Origin: Chromatiales bacterium
GTDB lineage: Bacteria; Pseudomonadota; Gammaproteobacteria; Thiohalospirales; Thiohalospiraceae
NCBI GenBank assembly: GCA_026984715.1
Contig: JALSRO010000372.1
Span: 1 to 9,238 of the forward strand
Direction of reading: 5' to 3'
Length of the DNA stretch: 9,238 bases
Part shown: piece after piece, positions 1 to 7,835 of the stretch
How the letters are laid out: the number at the start of each line of letters is the position of its first letter
Numbering within the stretch: position 1 is the stretch's first letter
Position numbers and translations under genes: made by a program
Notes under the pieces: model-generated
The model's database searches: none
Told to the model about the DNA's origin: nothing
Seen by the model: the letters and a program-made list of their open reading frames with translations, nothing else

Positions 1-116
1 TTCTTCTGACGATCAGCCAGTGCAGTGGTAAGCGGCTCCCACAGGTAACGCTGAATGAACCACACCAGTACCGCAAAGGTAAGGATCTGGCCGAGTAATG
101 TGGCAGTAATATTCAC
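1..116 (-). CDS. atpF: ATP synthase F0 subunit b, N-terminal part (runs off left edge)
   Basis: This is the start of the b subunit, the peripheral stalk that joins the membrane F0 sector to F1. About 38 codons are visible. They begin with a GTG codon (114-116) and encode an N-terminal membrane helix (TLLGQILTFAVLVWFIQ) followed by the basic, polar start of the stalk helix (LADRQKK). The GTG is chosen because a clear AAGGAG ribosome binding site lies a few bases upstream and the resulting N-terminus matches the family. It follows atpE by 46 bases in the usual F0 order (B-E-F). The rest of the gene is beyond position 1. Confidence 0.93.
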   Translation of the reverse strand, partial: MNITATLLGQILTFAVLVWFIQRYLWEPLTTALADRQK

Positions 117-162
117 CTTGTAGCTCCTTACGGTTAGTGTTCAGTGAATTGCGCTCGCCCTG

Positions 163-447
163 TCAACCACCCATCGCCGTCTTGACGGCATCGGCAAAGG
201 GATTGGCAAACACGAACCACATGGCCATACCCAGCACGATCATCGGGAAGGCTTCCATCAATCCGCCGGTAAACAGCATCTGCCCCATCAGTTGCGGACG
301 CATCTCGGGCTGACGGGCGATTCCTTCCAGAAACTTGGAGCAGATAAGGCCCCAACCAAGGGCGGAACCCAGTCCCGCGGCAGCCAGAATGATTCCAACG
401 CCAATGGCAGTCATACCGTAAACAGAAGCAAGTACTTCAGCGTTCAT
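163..447 (-). CDS. atpE: ATP synthase F0 subunit c (c-ring proteolipid)
   Basis: This 94-residue protein is the rotor ring subunit that carries ions through F0. Two hydrophobic helices are visible, at about residues 8-38 and 54-82. The first has the small-residue packing motif GLGSALGWG (25-33). The polar loop RQP is at 46-48. The ion-binding carboxylate is Glu65 in GGLMEAFPMI. Glu replaces the Asp of E. coli, as in many bacteria. Residue 66 is Ala, not the Ser of sodium-binding rings, so proton coupling is likely (inference). It is longer than the E. coli protein (79 residues) because of extra residues at both ends. The ATG is preceded by AAGGAG with 7-8 base spacing, a strong site as expected for a multicopy subunit. 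Confidence 0.97.
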   Translation of the reverse strand: MNAEVLASVYGMTAIGVGIILAAAGLGSALGWGLICSKFLEGIARQPEMRPQLMGQMLFTGGLMEAFPMIVLGMAMWFVFANPFADAVKTAMGG

Positions 448-477
448 CTAGAGGTCTCCTTAATGTAAACGAAAAAA

Positions 478-1702
<1,225 letters not shown>

Positions 1703-1784
1703 CTGCCAGTTACCCGCCCCGGGTGCAGTCCACTTTGCCCGGCTGGATGACCTCAGCCAATCAGCCCGTCACTCTTGGGCGCGC

Positions 1785-1813
1785 AGTATAAGGACTACTG
1801 GGCTTGGGGTCAA
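1785..1813 (-). promoter_or_regulatory. Sigma-70 promoter of the atp operon
   Basis: On the minus strand a -35 box TTGACC (1808-1813) and a -10 box TATACT (1785-1790) are separated by exactly 17 bases. Each box differs from consensus at one position. Transcription would start near 1778, giving an untranslated leader of about 75 bases before the atpI ATG at 1702. This is the best-looking promoter in the window and is suitably placed to drive the highly expressed ATP synthase genes independently of the DJ-1 gene upstream. Confidence 0.75.
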
Positions 1814-1861
1814 TGAATAAATCGCCTGTTGCCGCCAACATCGCTTCCATACGTCCACAGC

Positions 1862-2422
1862 TCATCCCTGCCCGCTCCGCTGCAACTGGGACTCGACCTC
1901 TATACGGCGCGATCTCCCGGCCGCCGTCTCAATCAGCACCAAAGCAAAATCCATCGCAGTACCCGGACCACGTGAAGTTATCACCCGGTCGTCGCACACC
2001 ACTGGCTCGGGGCACAGGGCGGTATCGCGCAACGCCATCTGCTCCAGCACGCCGGGGAAGGCAGTGGCCCGCCTCCCTTTCAGCAAGCCGGCGCGTGCCA
2101 GCACCTTCGGAGCCGCGCAGATGGCGGCCACATACCCTCCCCGGGAGAAGGTGCTGTGCAGCAGGGAGTGGACCCGCTCATCCCTGTCCAGATTGTCGCT
2201 CCCGGGCTGTCCGCCAGGTAGAACCACCATGCCAACCGGGTAGTGGAGAGTGTTTTCAATCACCGTGTCGGGAATGACGGTGGTACCGCGACTTCCTGTC
2301 ACCACCCCTCCCGCCAGGCCCGCCGTGACAACATCGAGACGAGCTCTGCGCAACAGATCCGTAACGGTGATGGCCTCCAGCTCCTCAAAACCCTCGGCCA
2401 ACGGAATCACAATTCGATCCAT
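1862..2422 (-). CDS. yajL: DJ-1/PfpI superfamily protein, YajL-like
   Basis: A 186-residue single-domain protein of the DJ-1/YajL/ThiJ group, cytoplasmic. The reactive cysteine is Cys102 at the nucleophile elbow (AAICAAP). The acidic partner is Glu16 in EGFEELEA, matching Glu18 of human DJ-1. The family motifs VVLPGG (about 66-71) and TSRGPGTAMDFAL (149-161) are also present. Members have been described as chaperones or as glyoxalase/deglycase enzymes acting on methylglyoxal; the exact activity is debated, and the old label of thiazole biosynthesis (ThiJ) is unsupported. The symbol is assigned by family resemblance, not proven orthology. The gene starts 13 bases after the ctpA stop with no obvious ribosome binding site, which suggests translational coupling to ctpA. 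Confidence 0.87.
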   Translation of the reverse strand: MDRIVIPLAEGFEELEAITVTDLLRRARLDVVTAGLAGGVVTGSRGTTVIPDTVIENTLHYPVGMVVLPGGQPGSDNLDRDERVHSLLHSTFSRGGYVAAICAAPKVLARAGLLKGRRATAFPGVLEQMALRDTALCPEPVVCDDRVITSRGPGTAMDFALVLIETAAGRSRRIEVESQLQRSGQG

Positions 2423-2435
2423 TGGATGGTACCGG

Positions 2436-3755
2436 CTACTTGTTGTAGTCTCGCAGGATGTAGAGCCCCTTCAGCAGGTTGAGCGCCTCGAACAGCGGAT
2501 AGTCGGTCTCCGCCAAGGGTTTCTCGTCCTTGCGCTTTTTGCTGTTCACGGCGGGCTTCTTCCTGTGGCCGTTACCGTTTTCCAGATGTCCGGCCAGATC
2601 GGCCTCCTTCAACATCTTCAGACCATGCTCCATCTTCGCCAACTTGACGCTCTCCAGCTCGATGTCGGGGACGATCCCCTCCGCCTGTATAGAGCGTCCG
2701 GAGGGGGTGTAGTAGAGAGCCGTGGTGAGCTTCAGGGCGGTTCCTCCTTGCATGGGCAGGATGGTCTGAACCGAGCCCTTTCCGAAACTGGGCTGCCCCA
2801 CGATAACCGCACGCTTGTGGTCCTGCAGCGCTCCTGCCACGATCTCGGAGGCGGAGGCGGAACCGCTGTTGATCAGCACCACCATCGGCGCACCTTTCAG
2901 ATGATCGCCCGAACTGGCGTTGAAACGCATCTTGGAGTTCTTGATGCGGCCCTCGGTATAGACAATGGTCCCCTTCTCCAGAAAGGCATCAGCCACGTCC
3001 ACGGCGGCATTCAGCACGCCTCCCGGGTTGTTGCGCAGATCCAGCACCAGGCCTTTGAGCTGGCCGCCGCTCTCCTTGTTCAATTTGGTCAGCGCCTTGA
3101 TCAGATCCTTGCCGCTGCGCGCCTGGAACTGGGTGATGCGGACGTAACCAAAGCCATCTTCCAGCATCCTGCTCTTGATGCTCTTGACCTTGATGATGGC
3201 GCGGGTGATGGTGATGGTGAGCGGTTTCTCCTCCCCCTCACGCACTATGGTCAGGGTAATGTCTGTACCAGGTTTGCCGCGCATCACCTTTACCGCTTCA
3301 CCCAGGGTCATCCCCTTCACCGGGGACGAATCGAGCCGGATGATCAGGTCGCCGGCCTGTATCCCAGCCTTCTGCGCGGGGGTATCGTCTATGGGGGCGA
3401 TGACCTTGACGAAGCCATCCTCCATGCCCACCTCGATACCGAGGCCGCCGAATTCACCGGTAGTACCAACCTGCAGCTCCTTGAATGCATCGGCATCCAT
3501 GTAGGCAGAGTGAGGGTCGAGATCCGCCAGCATGCCACGAATCGCTCCATCCAGCAGCTTCTTGTCGTCCACCTCTTTGACATAGTCGCTCTTGATCTTG
3601 CCGAACACCTCGGAGAAAGTACGCAGCTCGGTCAGGGGAAGGGAGAGCGAAGGCTGACTTTCGCTGCGGTCTGCCAGGACCCCGTGCCCCAGTGAAAGCA
3701 TCACGCCCACGGTTATTCCGAAAATCAGAATGATTATGTTTCGTTTAGATATCAT
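2436..3755 (-). CDS. ctpA: Carboxyl-terminal processing protease, S41 family
   Basis: A periplasmic serine protease of the CtpA/CtpB/Prc type that trims or degrades envelope proteins from their C-termini. Numbering from the longest frame (start 3776): a hydrophobic signal segment at about 13-30 ends in GVLA-DR, a PDZ domain lies at about 105-190, and the protease core follows. The catalytic Ser308 (NSGSASASE), Lys333 and Gln337 (FGKGSVQ) show the family spacing of 25 and 4 residues. The tail at 395-425 is Lys-rich and probably disordered. I chose the second ATG (3753-3755, residue 8) because GGAGAG lies upstream of it, whereas the first ATG (3776) has no such site and sits next to a TATAAT box. 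The gene is 48 bases after envC. The choice of start is moderately sure; the function is very sure. Confidence 0.95.
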   Translation of the reverse strand: MISKRNIIILIFGITVGVMLSLGHGVLADRSESQPSLSLPLTELRTFSEVFGKIKSDYVKEVDDKKLLDGAIRGMLADLDPHSAYMDADAFKELQVGTTGEFGGLGIEVGMEDGFVKVIAPIDDTPAQKAGIQAGDLIIRLDSSPVKGMTLGEAVKVMRGKPGTDITLTIVREGEEKPLTITITRAIIKVKSIKSRMLEDGFGYVRITQFQARSGKDLIKALTKLNKESGGQLKGLVLDLRNNPGGVLNAAVDVADAFLEKGTIVYTEGRIKNSKMRFNASSGDHLKGAPMVVLINSGSASASEIVAGALQDHKRAVIVGQPSFGKGSVQTILPMQGGTALKLTTALYYTPSGRSIQAEGIVPDIELESVKLAKMEHGLKMLKEADLAGHLENGNGHRKKPAVNSKKRKDEKPLAETDYPLFEALNLLKGLYILRDYNK

Positions 3756-3787
3756 GCTGTATCGCTCTCCAACCATCAGAACGCGCT

Positions 3788-3793
3788 ATTATA
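3788..3793 (-). promoter_or_regulatory. Possible -10 box upstream of ctpA
   Basis: A perfect TATAAT on the minus strand lies between the envC stop and the ctpA start. Transcription from it would begin near 3780 and give a leader of about 26 bases before the preferred ctpA ATG at 3755. No recognisable -35 box is found 16-18 bases upstream, so this may be chance or a weak internal promoter. Confidence 0.3.
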
Positions 3794-3803
3794 CTGCAGT
3801 TTG

Positions 3804-4964
3804 CTATTTCCGCGCTACGCACCAACGCATCGGGTCTACCGGCTCTCCGTTGTGACGGATTTCGAAGTATAGCCCTGCGCGCTCGTTCCCGCCGCTATTG
3901 CCCACAGTGGAGATGACCTCTCCCTGCGTCACCCGGGAGCCGGTCTCCTTCTGCAGACTCTGGTTGTGTCCGTAGAGACTCATGTACCCGCCCCCATGAT
4001 CGATTATGACCAGCAACCCGTAGCCACGCAGCCAGTCGGCAAAGACCACCTTTCCCGCCGCAATCGCCTGCACGGGTTCTCCCTCCGCTGCGGCGATCAG
4101 AACCCCCTTCCAGCGCAGTTCCGCGGTCCGGGGGGTGCCAAAACCGGCCAGGATGGCTCCTTCGACCGGCCACGGCAGTTGACCCCCGTTGCCGAAAGGA
4201 GGAGCGGCCTTCTGGGCCTGCTTCATGCGCGACAGCAGCTCGGTGAGACGCTGCTCATCCTGACGCAACTGCTCCAATCTGCCGCGGCCCTTCCGAAATG
4301 CCCGTTTCAGTGCTGTGAGCAGCTTGCCCCTCGCCTGACGACTCTGTTCAAGCTCTCTCTTCTGGTCAGCATACCGCTCGGCGACCCGTGCCAGCCTGCG
4401 CCGCTCCTCCGTCAATTGCGTGGAAAGCCGATGGGTCTTCTCGATCGCGCTGCGCAGCTGATCGATCCGGGCGTTTCGGGCCTGAGTGAAGTAGCGGTAA
4501 TAGGTGAGGACACGGCCCAGTTTCTGCGGTTCCTGCTGGTTGAGGAACATCTTGAGATACTCCTGGCGGCCGGTCATGTAGGCGGTGCGCAGCTGCAGCG
4601 CCAAGGCGCCTCGCTGTTGCGCAATCATCCTGTTCTGCGATTCCAGCTCCCGCCCCAACGCCGTTAGCCGTACCCGTTGTCTCTGCTGTTTCCGCTTCAG
4701 AATACGCAGACTGGAGCTCAGCCGGCCAATTCGCTTTTCCACTGCGCGCAGCCTGCGCTGCTCCGCATCCCTGCGGCCACGAATCCCCTCCAGATGGCTC
4801 TGCAGTGCGTCGATCTTCTCCTGTACCTGCTGCAACTTCCGCTCCGGAGCACCTTCTGCGGCCGACAGGCCGGTAGCCGCCGACAGCAGCAGGATCAGAA
4901 TCGCAACGGCGCCACGAGGCAAACAGCAGCGGTCACCTCTCCCCGGCACCCGCTCCGGCGTCAT
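3804..4964 (-). CDS. envC: Murein hydrolase activator EnvC (degenerate LytM domain)
   Basis: EnvC activates the amidases AmiA/AmiB in the periplasm so that daughter cells can separate. After a signal-like hydrophobic stretch (AVAILILLLSAATGLSAAEG) comes a long charged coiled coil (about residues 40-250 from the ATG at 4964), then a C-terminal LytM/M23 domain (about 261-386). Zinc-ligand positions of active LytM enzymes are lost: the HxGxD site reads WKGVL, and HLHFE reads GLYFE. Only the central histidine (YGHNQSL) remains. This matches E. coli EnvC (ELRWKGM, SLYFEIR) and fits an activator, not an enzyme. The frame is open to an ATG at 5033, but that part is repeat A. The ATG at 4964 has no ribosome binding site. 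A TTG at 4922 follows GGAGAGGTGA and gives a compact signal peptide starting MPRGAVAILI; it may be the true start. Confidence 0.93.
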   Translation of the reverse strand: MTPERVPGRGDRCCLPRGAVAILILLLSAATGLSAAEGAPERKLQQVQEKIDALQSHLEGIRGRRDAEQRRLRAVEKRIGRLSSSLRILKRKQQRQRVRLTALGRELESQNRMIAQQRGALALQLRTAYMTGRQEYLKMFLNQQEPQKLGRVLTYYRYFTQARNARIDQLRSAIEKTHRLSTQLTEERRRLARVAERYADQKRELEQSRQARGKLLTALKRAFRKGRGRLEQLRQDEQRLTELLSRMKQAQKAAPPFGNGGQLPWPVEGAILAGFGTPRTAELRWKGVLIAAAEGEPVQAIAAGKVVFADWLRGYGLLVIIDHGGGYMSLYGHNQSLQKETGSRVTQGEVISTVGNSGGNERAGLYFEIRHNGEPVDPMRWCVARK

Positions 4965-4989
4965 TTGGTAGATACAGGGCGGCGGCATC

Positions 4990-5198
4990 ATACGATAAAA
5001 CGTATTCAGCCGTGGCCTATCGTTGAATGTCATAGGGTCAAGGACCTCAGGCAGGCACCGGACCCGCGTTCCAGCGCGCTGGACAGGGGTATCCAGCCAT
5101 CATTGGTGCGAAAACGCACTGGAGCAACCTCTCGGCGAGGGAGCGACCCTTGCCTGCGCCCGCTCGAAGCCCTGAATGCAACATATATCGTATCGTTG
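4990..5198 (+). repeat. Intergenic repeat element A, with terminal inverted repeats
   Basis: This roughly 205-bp element fills the gap between the gpmI stop (5204) and envC. Its ends are related inverted repeats: ATACGATA at 4990-4997 reads as TATCGTAT at 5186-5193, and ATTCAG at 5004-5009 faces CTGAAT at 5172-5177. Inside are a perfect palindrome CCAGCGCGCTGG (5071-5082) and a hairpin GTGCG-aaaa-CGCAC (5106-5119). Positions 5061-5094 match 8395-8429 of element C in 30 of 35 columns. Positions 5166-5179 are identical to 8469-8482. Positions 5014-5033 match 7610-7629 of element B in 18 of 20. The right end can also fold as GCAAC/GTTGC (5178-5182 with 5195-5199). No coding sequence is evident. 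Confidence 0.8.
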
Positions 5199-5203
5199 CC
5201 GGA

Positions 5204-6760
5204 TCAACAGCCCTGCAGGGTGAACAGCAACCGGCCCGTCATCTCCGGCGGCTGTTCCAGACCCAGGAGATAGAGCATGGTCGGGGCAACGTCGCACAGC
5301 GCACCATTGGCCTCCATCTCTGCCGGGCGCCCCACATAGATGAAGGGTACCGGATTGTGGGTGTGTGCCGTATGGGGCTGCCCGGTCTCCTCGTTGCACA
5401 TCAGTTCGGCATTGCCGTGATCGGCGGTGATCAGCACCTCACCACCCGCCTTTCGAACCGCATCGACAACCCGCTTCAGGCAGCTGTCCAGCGCCTCTAT
5501 CGCCTTGATGGTCGGCCCCAGTTTGCCAGTGTGCCCCACCATGTCGGGGTTGGCATAGTTGCAGATGATGGCGTCGAAACGGCCGCTCCCGATCGCCTCC
5601 ACCAGCCGATCCGTCAGTTGGTAGGCGTTCATCTCGGGCTGCAGATCGTAGGTGGCGACGTCCGGAGAGGGGATCAGGATACGCTCCTCCCCTTCATAGG
5701 GCTCCTCTTCACCACCGTTGAAGAAGAAGGTGACATGGGCATACTTCTCGGTCTCTGCAATGCGCAGCTGGCGCAGACCATGTTTGGCGATATACTCACC
5801 AAAGGTGTTGTGCAGCCGCTCCGGGGGAAAGGCTACCGGCACGTTGAATCCGGAGCTGTACTCCGTCAGGGTCACGAAGGCCCCCAGCTTGATCCGCTTG
5901 CCGCGAGGAAAACAGTCAAATTTCTTCTCGATGAAAGGCCGCGTGATCTGGCGCGCCCTGTCGGAGCGGTAGTTCATGAAGAAGACGACATCCCCTTTGC
6001 CGATCCCCACCCGTTCTTCCCCCGGCGGAATGATACTCGTGGTCTTGACGAACTCATCGGTCTCTCCACGGCTGTACGCCATCGCCAACCCCTCACTGGC
6101 GCTGAGCGCTTCATATTCCGCTTTCCCTTCGGTCATCAGCTCATAGGCAGCCTGTATGCGGGGCCAGCGGTGATCTCTGTCCATGGCATAGTACCGCCCG
6201 ACAATCGAGGCAAAGCGGCCATTACCCAGCTCCCGGAACTTCTCCTCCATACGCTGGATGGACTCCATGGCACTCTTGGGCGCCGTATCCCGCCCGTCGA
6301 GGAACGCGTGCAGATAGACCTTGGGAGCCCCCCGCTTGATGGCCAGCTCAACCATGGCGTGAATATGGTTTTCATGACTGTGTACCCCGCCGGGAGAGAG
6401 CAGTCCGATAATGTGGACTGCCGTCCCTTTCTTCTTGGCCAGATCGACCGGTTCGGTCAGGGTGCGGTTGGTAAAGAAGGAGCCCGTCTGAATAGCCCGG
6501 TCGACCCGAGTATACTCCTGGTAGACTACACGCCCGGCGCCCAGGTTCAGGTGCCCCACCTCGGAATTTCCCATCTGGCCGGCTGGCAATCCAACCTCGG
6601 CACCGGATGCCCTGATCAGGGTGTGAGGATAGCTCTGCCACAGGTGATCCCACTCCGGTTTGTTGGCCTGCGCTATGGCATTGTCCCTGGTCGTCTCGCT
6701 ATACCCCCAGCCGTCCAGTATGACCAGGAGAACGGGGCGGTGCTTGCTATCTCGCGACAT
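5204..6760 (-). CDS. gpmI: Cofactor-independent phosphoglycerate mutase (2,3-BPG-independent)
   Basis: This cytoplasmic enzyme interconverts 3- and 2-phosphoglycerate in glycolysis and gluconeogenesis, using two manganese ions and a phosphoserine intermediate. From the chosen ATG it has 518 residues, close to the family's usual 510-515. Visible catalytic features are Asp16 in VILDGWG, the phosphorylated Ser66 in [10 protein letters not shown], the NPDMVGHTG motif, Asp447-His448 in ITADHGNAE, and His466 in [10 protein letters not shown] chose the ATG at 6758-6760 because family members begin a few residues before [12 protein letters not shown]. The longer frame from 6799 adds 13 Lys/Gln-rich residues, and its start overlaps a possible promoter. 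Neither start has a strong ribosome binding site. Element A follows directly after the stop. Confidence 0.96.
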   Translation of the reverse strand: MSRDSKHRPVLLVILDGWGYSETTRDNAIAQANKPEWDHLWQSYPHTLIRASGAEVGLPAGQMGNSEVGHLNLGAGRVVYQEYTRVDRAIQTGSFFTNRTLTEPVDLAKKKGTAVHIIGLLSPGGVHSHENHIHAMVELAIKRGAPKVYLHAFLDGRDTAPKSAMESIQRMEEKFRELGNGRFASIVGRYYAMDRDHRWPRIQAAYELMTEGKAEYEALSASEGLAMAYSRGETDEFVKTTSIIPPGEERVGIGKGDVVFFMNYRSDRARQITRPFIEKKFDCFPRGKRIKLGAFVTLTEYSSGFNVPVAFPPERLHNTFGEYIAKHGLRQLRIAETEKYAHVTFFFNGGEEEPYEGEERILIPSPDVATYDLQPEMNAYQLTDRLVEAIGSGRFDAIICNYANPDMVGHTGKLGPTIKAIEALDSCLKRVVDAVRKAGGEVLITADHGNAELMCNEETGQPHTAHTHNPVPFIYVGRPAEMEANGALCDVAPTMLYLLGLEQPPEMTGRLLFTLQGC

Positions 6761-6799
6761 CTGTTTCTTTTGCTCGTTTATCTCTTTACGTCCCGGCAT

Positions 6800-6827
6800 A
6801 GTTTATGCAATACTGGATTCAATCCAA
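6800..6827 (-). promoter_or_regulatory. Candidate gpmI promoter with overlapping palindrome
   Basis: On the minus strand, TTGGAT (6822-6827) and TAAACT (6800-6805) are spaced by 16 bases and would give a leader of about 33 bases before the gpmI ATG at 6760. A perfect inverted repeat GGATT-c-AATCC (6815-6825) overlaps the -35 box and spacer, where a repressor could act. Both boxes are only moderate matches to consensus, so this is tentative. Confidence 0.35.
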
Positions 6828-7052
6828 AAAAGACATTTTACCAGCAGGGCAGGGAGCGCCTAGGATAGCAGGAATAGGGATGTTTTTGTGTCACTGTACC
6901 CCGTTTTTGTGAGAAATATCCTGGATTATCTGTGTGAAAATTATGTAAAAGAGGGCCGGAAAGTATTGTTTATAACTGTATAACGGTTAATTTATAAGCA
7001 AGGGTACAGGGGGATACCCTCGGATAAAGCACGATATCAATCGGCTAAACAC
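6828..7052. promoter_or_regulatory. AT-rich divergent control region between gpmI and arsR
   Basis: This region has no gene but is rich in short repeats. GTTTTTGTG occurs twice in direct orientation (6882-6890 and 6903-6911), with starts 21 bases apart, about two helical turns. TATAAC occurs twice 8 bases apart (6971-6976, 6979-6984) in an AT-rich stretch that could hold the arsR promoter. No convincing -35/-10 pair with consensus spacing was found on the plus strand; TTGTTT (6966-6971) with TAATTT (6988-6993) is the nearest. The inverted repeat at 7001-7020 is listed separately. Confidence 0.5.
7001..7020. promoter_or_regulatory. Inverted repeat, possible ArsR-family operator
   Basis: AGGGTA (7001-7006) and TACCCT (7015-7020) form a perfect 6-bp inverted repeat around an 8-base centre, 32 bases before the arsR start codon. 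ArsR-family dimers bind imperfect inverted repeats overlapping their own promoters, so self-regulation is plausible. Nothing in the sequence proves which protein binds here. Confidence 0.35.
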
Positions 7053-7400
7053 ATGGGAAACCCTTTCATGATAAAAACAGACACGCCAGATTTGAATATA
7101 GTTTCTTCAAAACTGATCTCCTCCGATGAGGACATCGAACGCGCTGCTCGCGCGGTGAAGGCCATGTCTCACCCGCTACGGTTGAAGATACTCTGCACCC
7201 TCGGAGAGGACGAGATCAGCGTTCAGGATATCGTCGAACAGGTGGGCACCTCTCAGAGCAACATCTCCCAACACCTGGCCATACTTCGGGACAAGGGCAT
7301 TCTCACCTCCCGCAAGGATGCAAACCGGGTCTATTACCACATAGATGACCCCCGAACCTTGCGTCTCATCGCCCTGATACGGGAGGTGTTCGTTCAGTAA
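7053..7400 (+). CDS. ArsR/SmtB-family transcriptional regulator
   Basis: A 115-residue winged-helix repressor-type protein. The core KAMSHPLRLKILCTL (36-50), the recognition region TSQSNISQHLAILRDKGIL (66-84) and the wing SRKDANRVYYHI (86-97) are typical. The alpha-3 metal site of classical ArsR/SmtB (ELCVCDL) is absent: the matching stretch reads EISVQDIV. The only cysteine is Cys48. Its core resembles the BigR/YgaV/SqrR branch, which senses reactive sulfur with two cysteines, but the second, C-terminal cysteine of that branch is missing here (tail IREVFVQ). The signal is therefore unknown. The start is the first ATG; an ATG at 7068 is also possible, and neither has a clear ribosome binding site. 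A rhodanese lies downstream, about 435 bases away. Confidence 0.9.
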   Translation: MGNPFMIKTDTPDLNIVSSKLISSDEDIERAARAVKAMSHPLRLKILCTLGEDEISVQDIVEQVGTSQSNISQHLAILRDKGILTSRKDANRVYYHIDDPRTLRLIALIREVFVQ

Positions 7401-7401
7401 C

Positions 7402-7414
7402 ATCTCCGGGAGAT
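7402..7414 (+). terminator. Short palindrome just after arsR
   Basis: ATCTCC-g-GGAGAT lies 2-14 bases after the arsR stop codon. Six base pairs with a one-base centre cannot form a normal loop without opening inner pairs, and no run of T follows. It could weakly pause transcription or protect the mRNA end, but it is not a standard intrinsic terminator. Confidence 0.25.
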
Positions 7415-7510
7415 AGGTTGGGCTATAGACAGTTCTGCCGGGGCAAGGAGGTATTGCCTGGGACGGCAACAACCGAATGGAGTATCACCCCGCCAATACT
7501 GTATGTTTCT

Positions 7511-7715
7511 TTCAGCCGTGACGTGCCGGTTCGCAGCAAGGCAGCCCATCGCCGCTGTAGCCACTCTACAGCAAGACGGGATAACACAGCCTACGGTCCG
7601 GCACGCCGCGGCCTGTCGTTGAATATCATGGGGGTAAGTGGCTTCAGACAGACATCGGAACTAGACACAGTCTTGACAAGGGCGCGCCAATCCCGGCGGG
7701 CTGCGCCTTGATCCG
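7511..7715 (+). repeat. Intergenic repeat element B (diverged or mosaic copy)
   Basis: This stretch lies in the 435-bp gap between arsR and the rhodanese gene and has no credible coding sequence. It begins with TTCAGCC as elements A and C do. TTCGCAGCAAGGCAG (7530-7544) is identical to 8375-8389 in C. GGCCTGTCGTTGAATATCAT (7610-7629) matches 5014-5033 in A in 18 of 20 positions. GACAAGGG...CGCGCC (7675-7688) matches 8448-8463 in C with a 2-base difference in length. Inside are a perfect hairpin GCTGTAG-ccact-CTACAGC (7554-7572) and a longer pairing CGTGCCGG (7522-7529) with CCGGCACG (7598-7605 region). The terminal CATATATCG-type ends are not clearly preserved, so the outer limits are approximate. 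Confidence 0.6.
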
Positions 7716-7721
7716 GAACGT

Positions 7722-7782
7722 CTGGAGCGCTGCTCTTAACCCTGCTTTACTCTCGCTGGTCTCAGTAACTATTGCGCTCCAG
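7722..7782. repeat. 9-bp inverted repeat upstream of the rhodanese gene
   Basis: CTGGAGCGC (7722-7730) and GCGCTCCAG (7774-7782) are perfect inverted copies around a 43-base centre. They lie between element B and the rhodanese start. The rest of 7716-7835 shows no clear promoter; TTTACT (7746-7751) lacks a good partner. The pair may be a long-loop hairpin in the leader, or the ends of a very small element. Confidence 0.45.
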
Positions 7783-7835
7783 GGCAACACCCCTCAAAAT
7801 TAGCCTTTTCTGGCGTCGATGGGCTGAATACCACC

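Noticed and set aside
1828..1839. GTTGCCGCCAAC short hairpin after the DJ-1 gene as a terminator
   Set aside because: Only four base pairs in the stem and no T run on the minus strand; not enough to call.
2250..3695. 481-codon open frame on the plus strand opposite ctpA
   Set aside because: It is antisense to a clear S41 protease with intact motifs, has no recognisable domain, and is explained by GC-biased codon use of ctpA.
3804..4180. EnvC LytM domain as an active metallopeptidase
   Set aside because: Three of the four expected zinc/catalytic positions are replaced (WKGVL, GLYFE), exactly as in EnvC activators.
3966..4667. Plus-strand open frame opposite envC
   Set aside because: It is antisense to the coiled-coil and LytM coding sequence, and is better explained as a shadow frame.
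5150..6868. 572-codon open frame on the plus strand opposite gpmI
   Set aside because: It runs through repeat A and antisense to a full-length gpmI with all catalytic residues; no domain and no ribosome binding site.
7418..7711. 97-codon open frame between arsR and the rhodanese
   Set aside because: Most of it is repeat B, the composition is Arg/Ser-rich without a domain, and no ribosome binding site precedes it.
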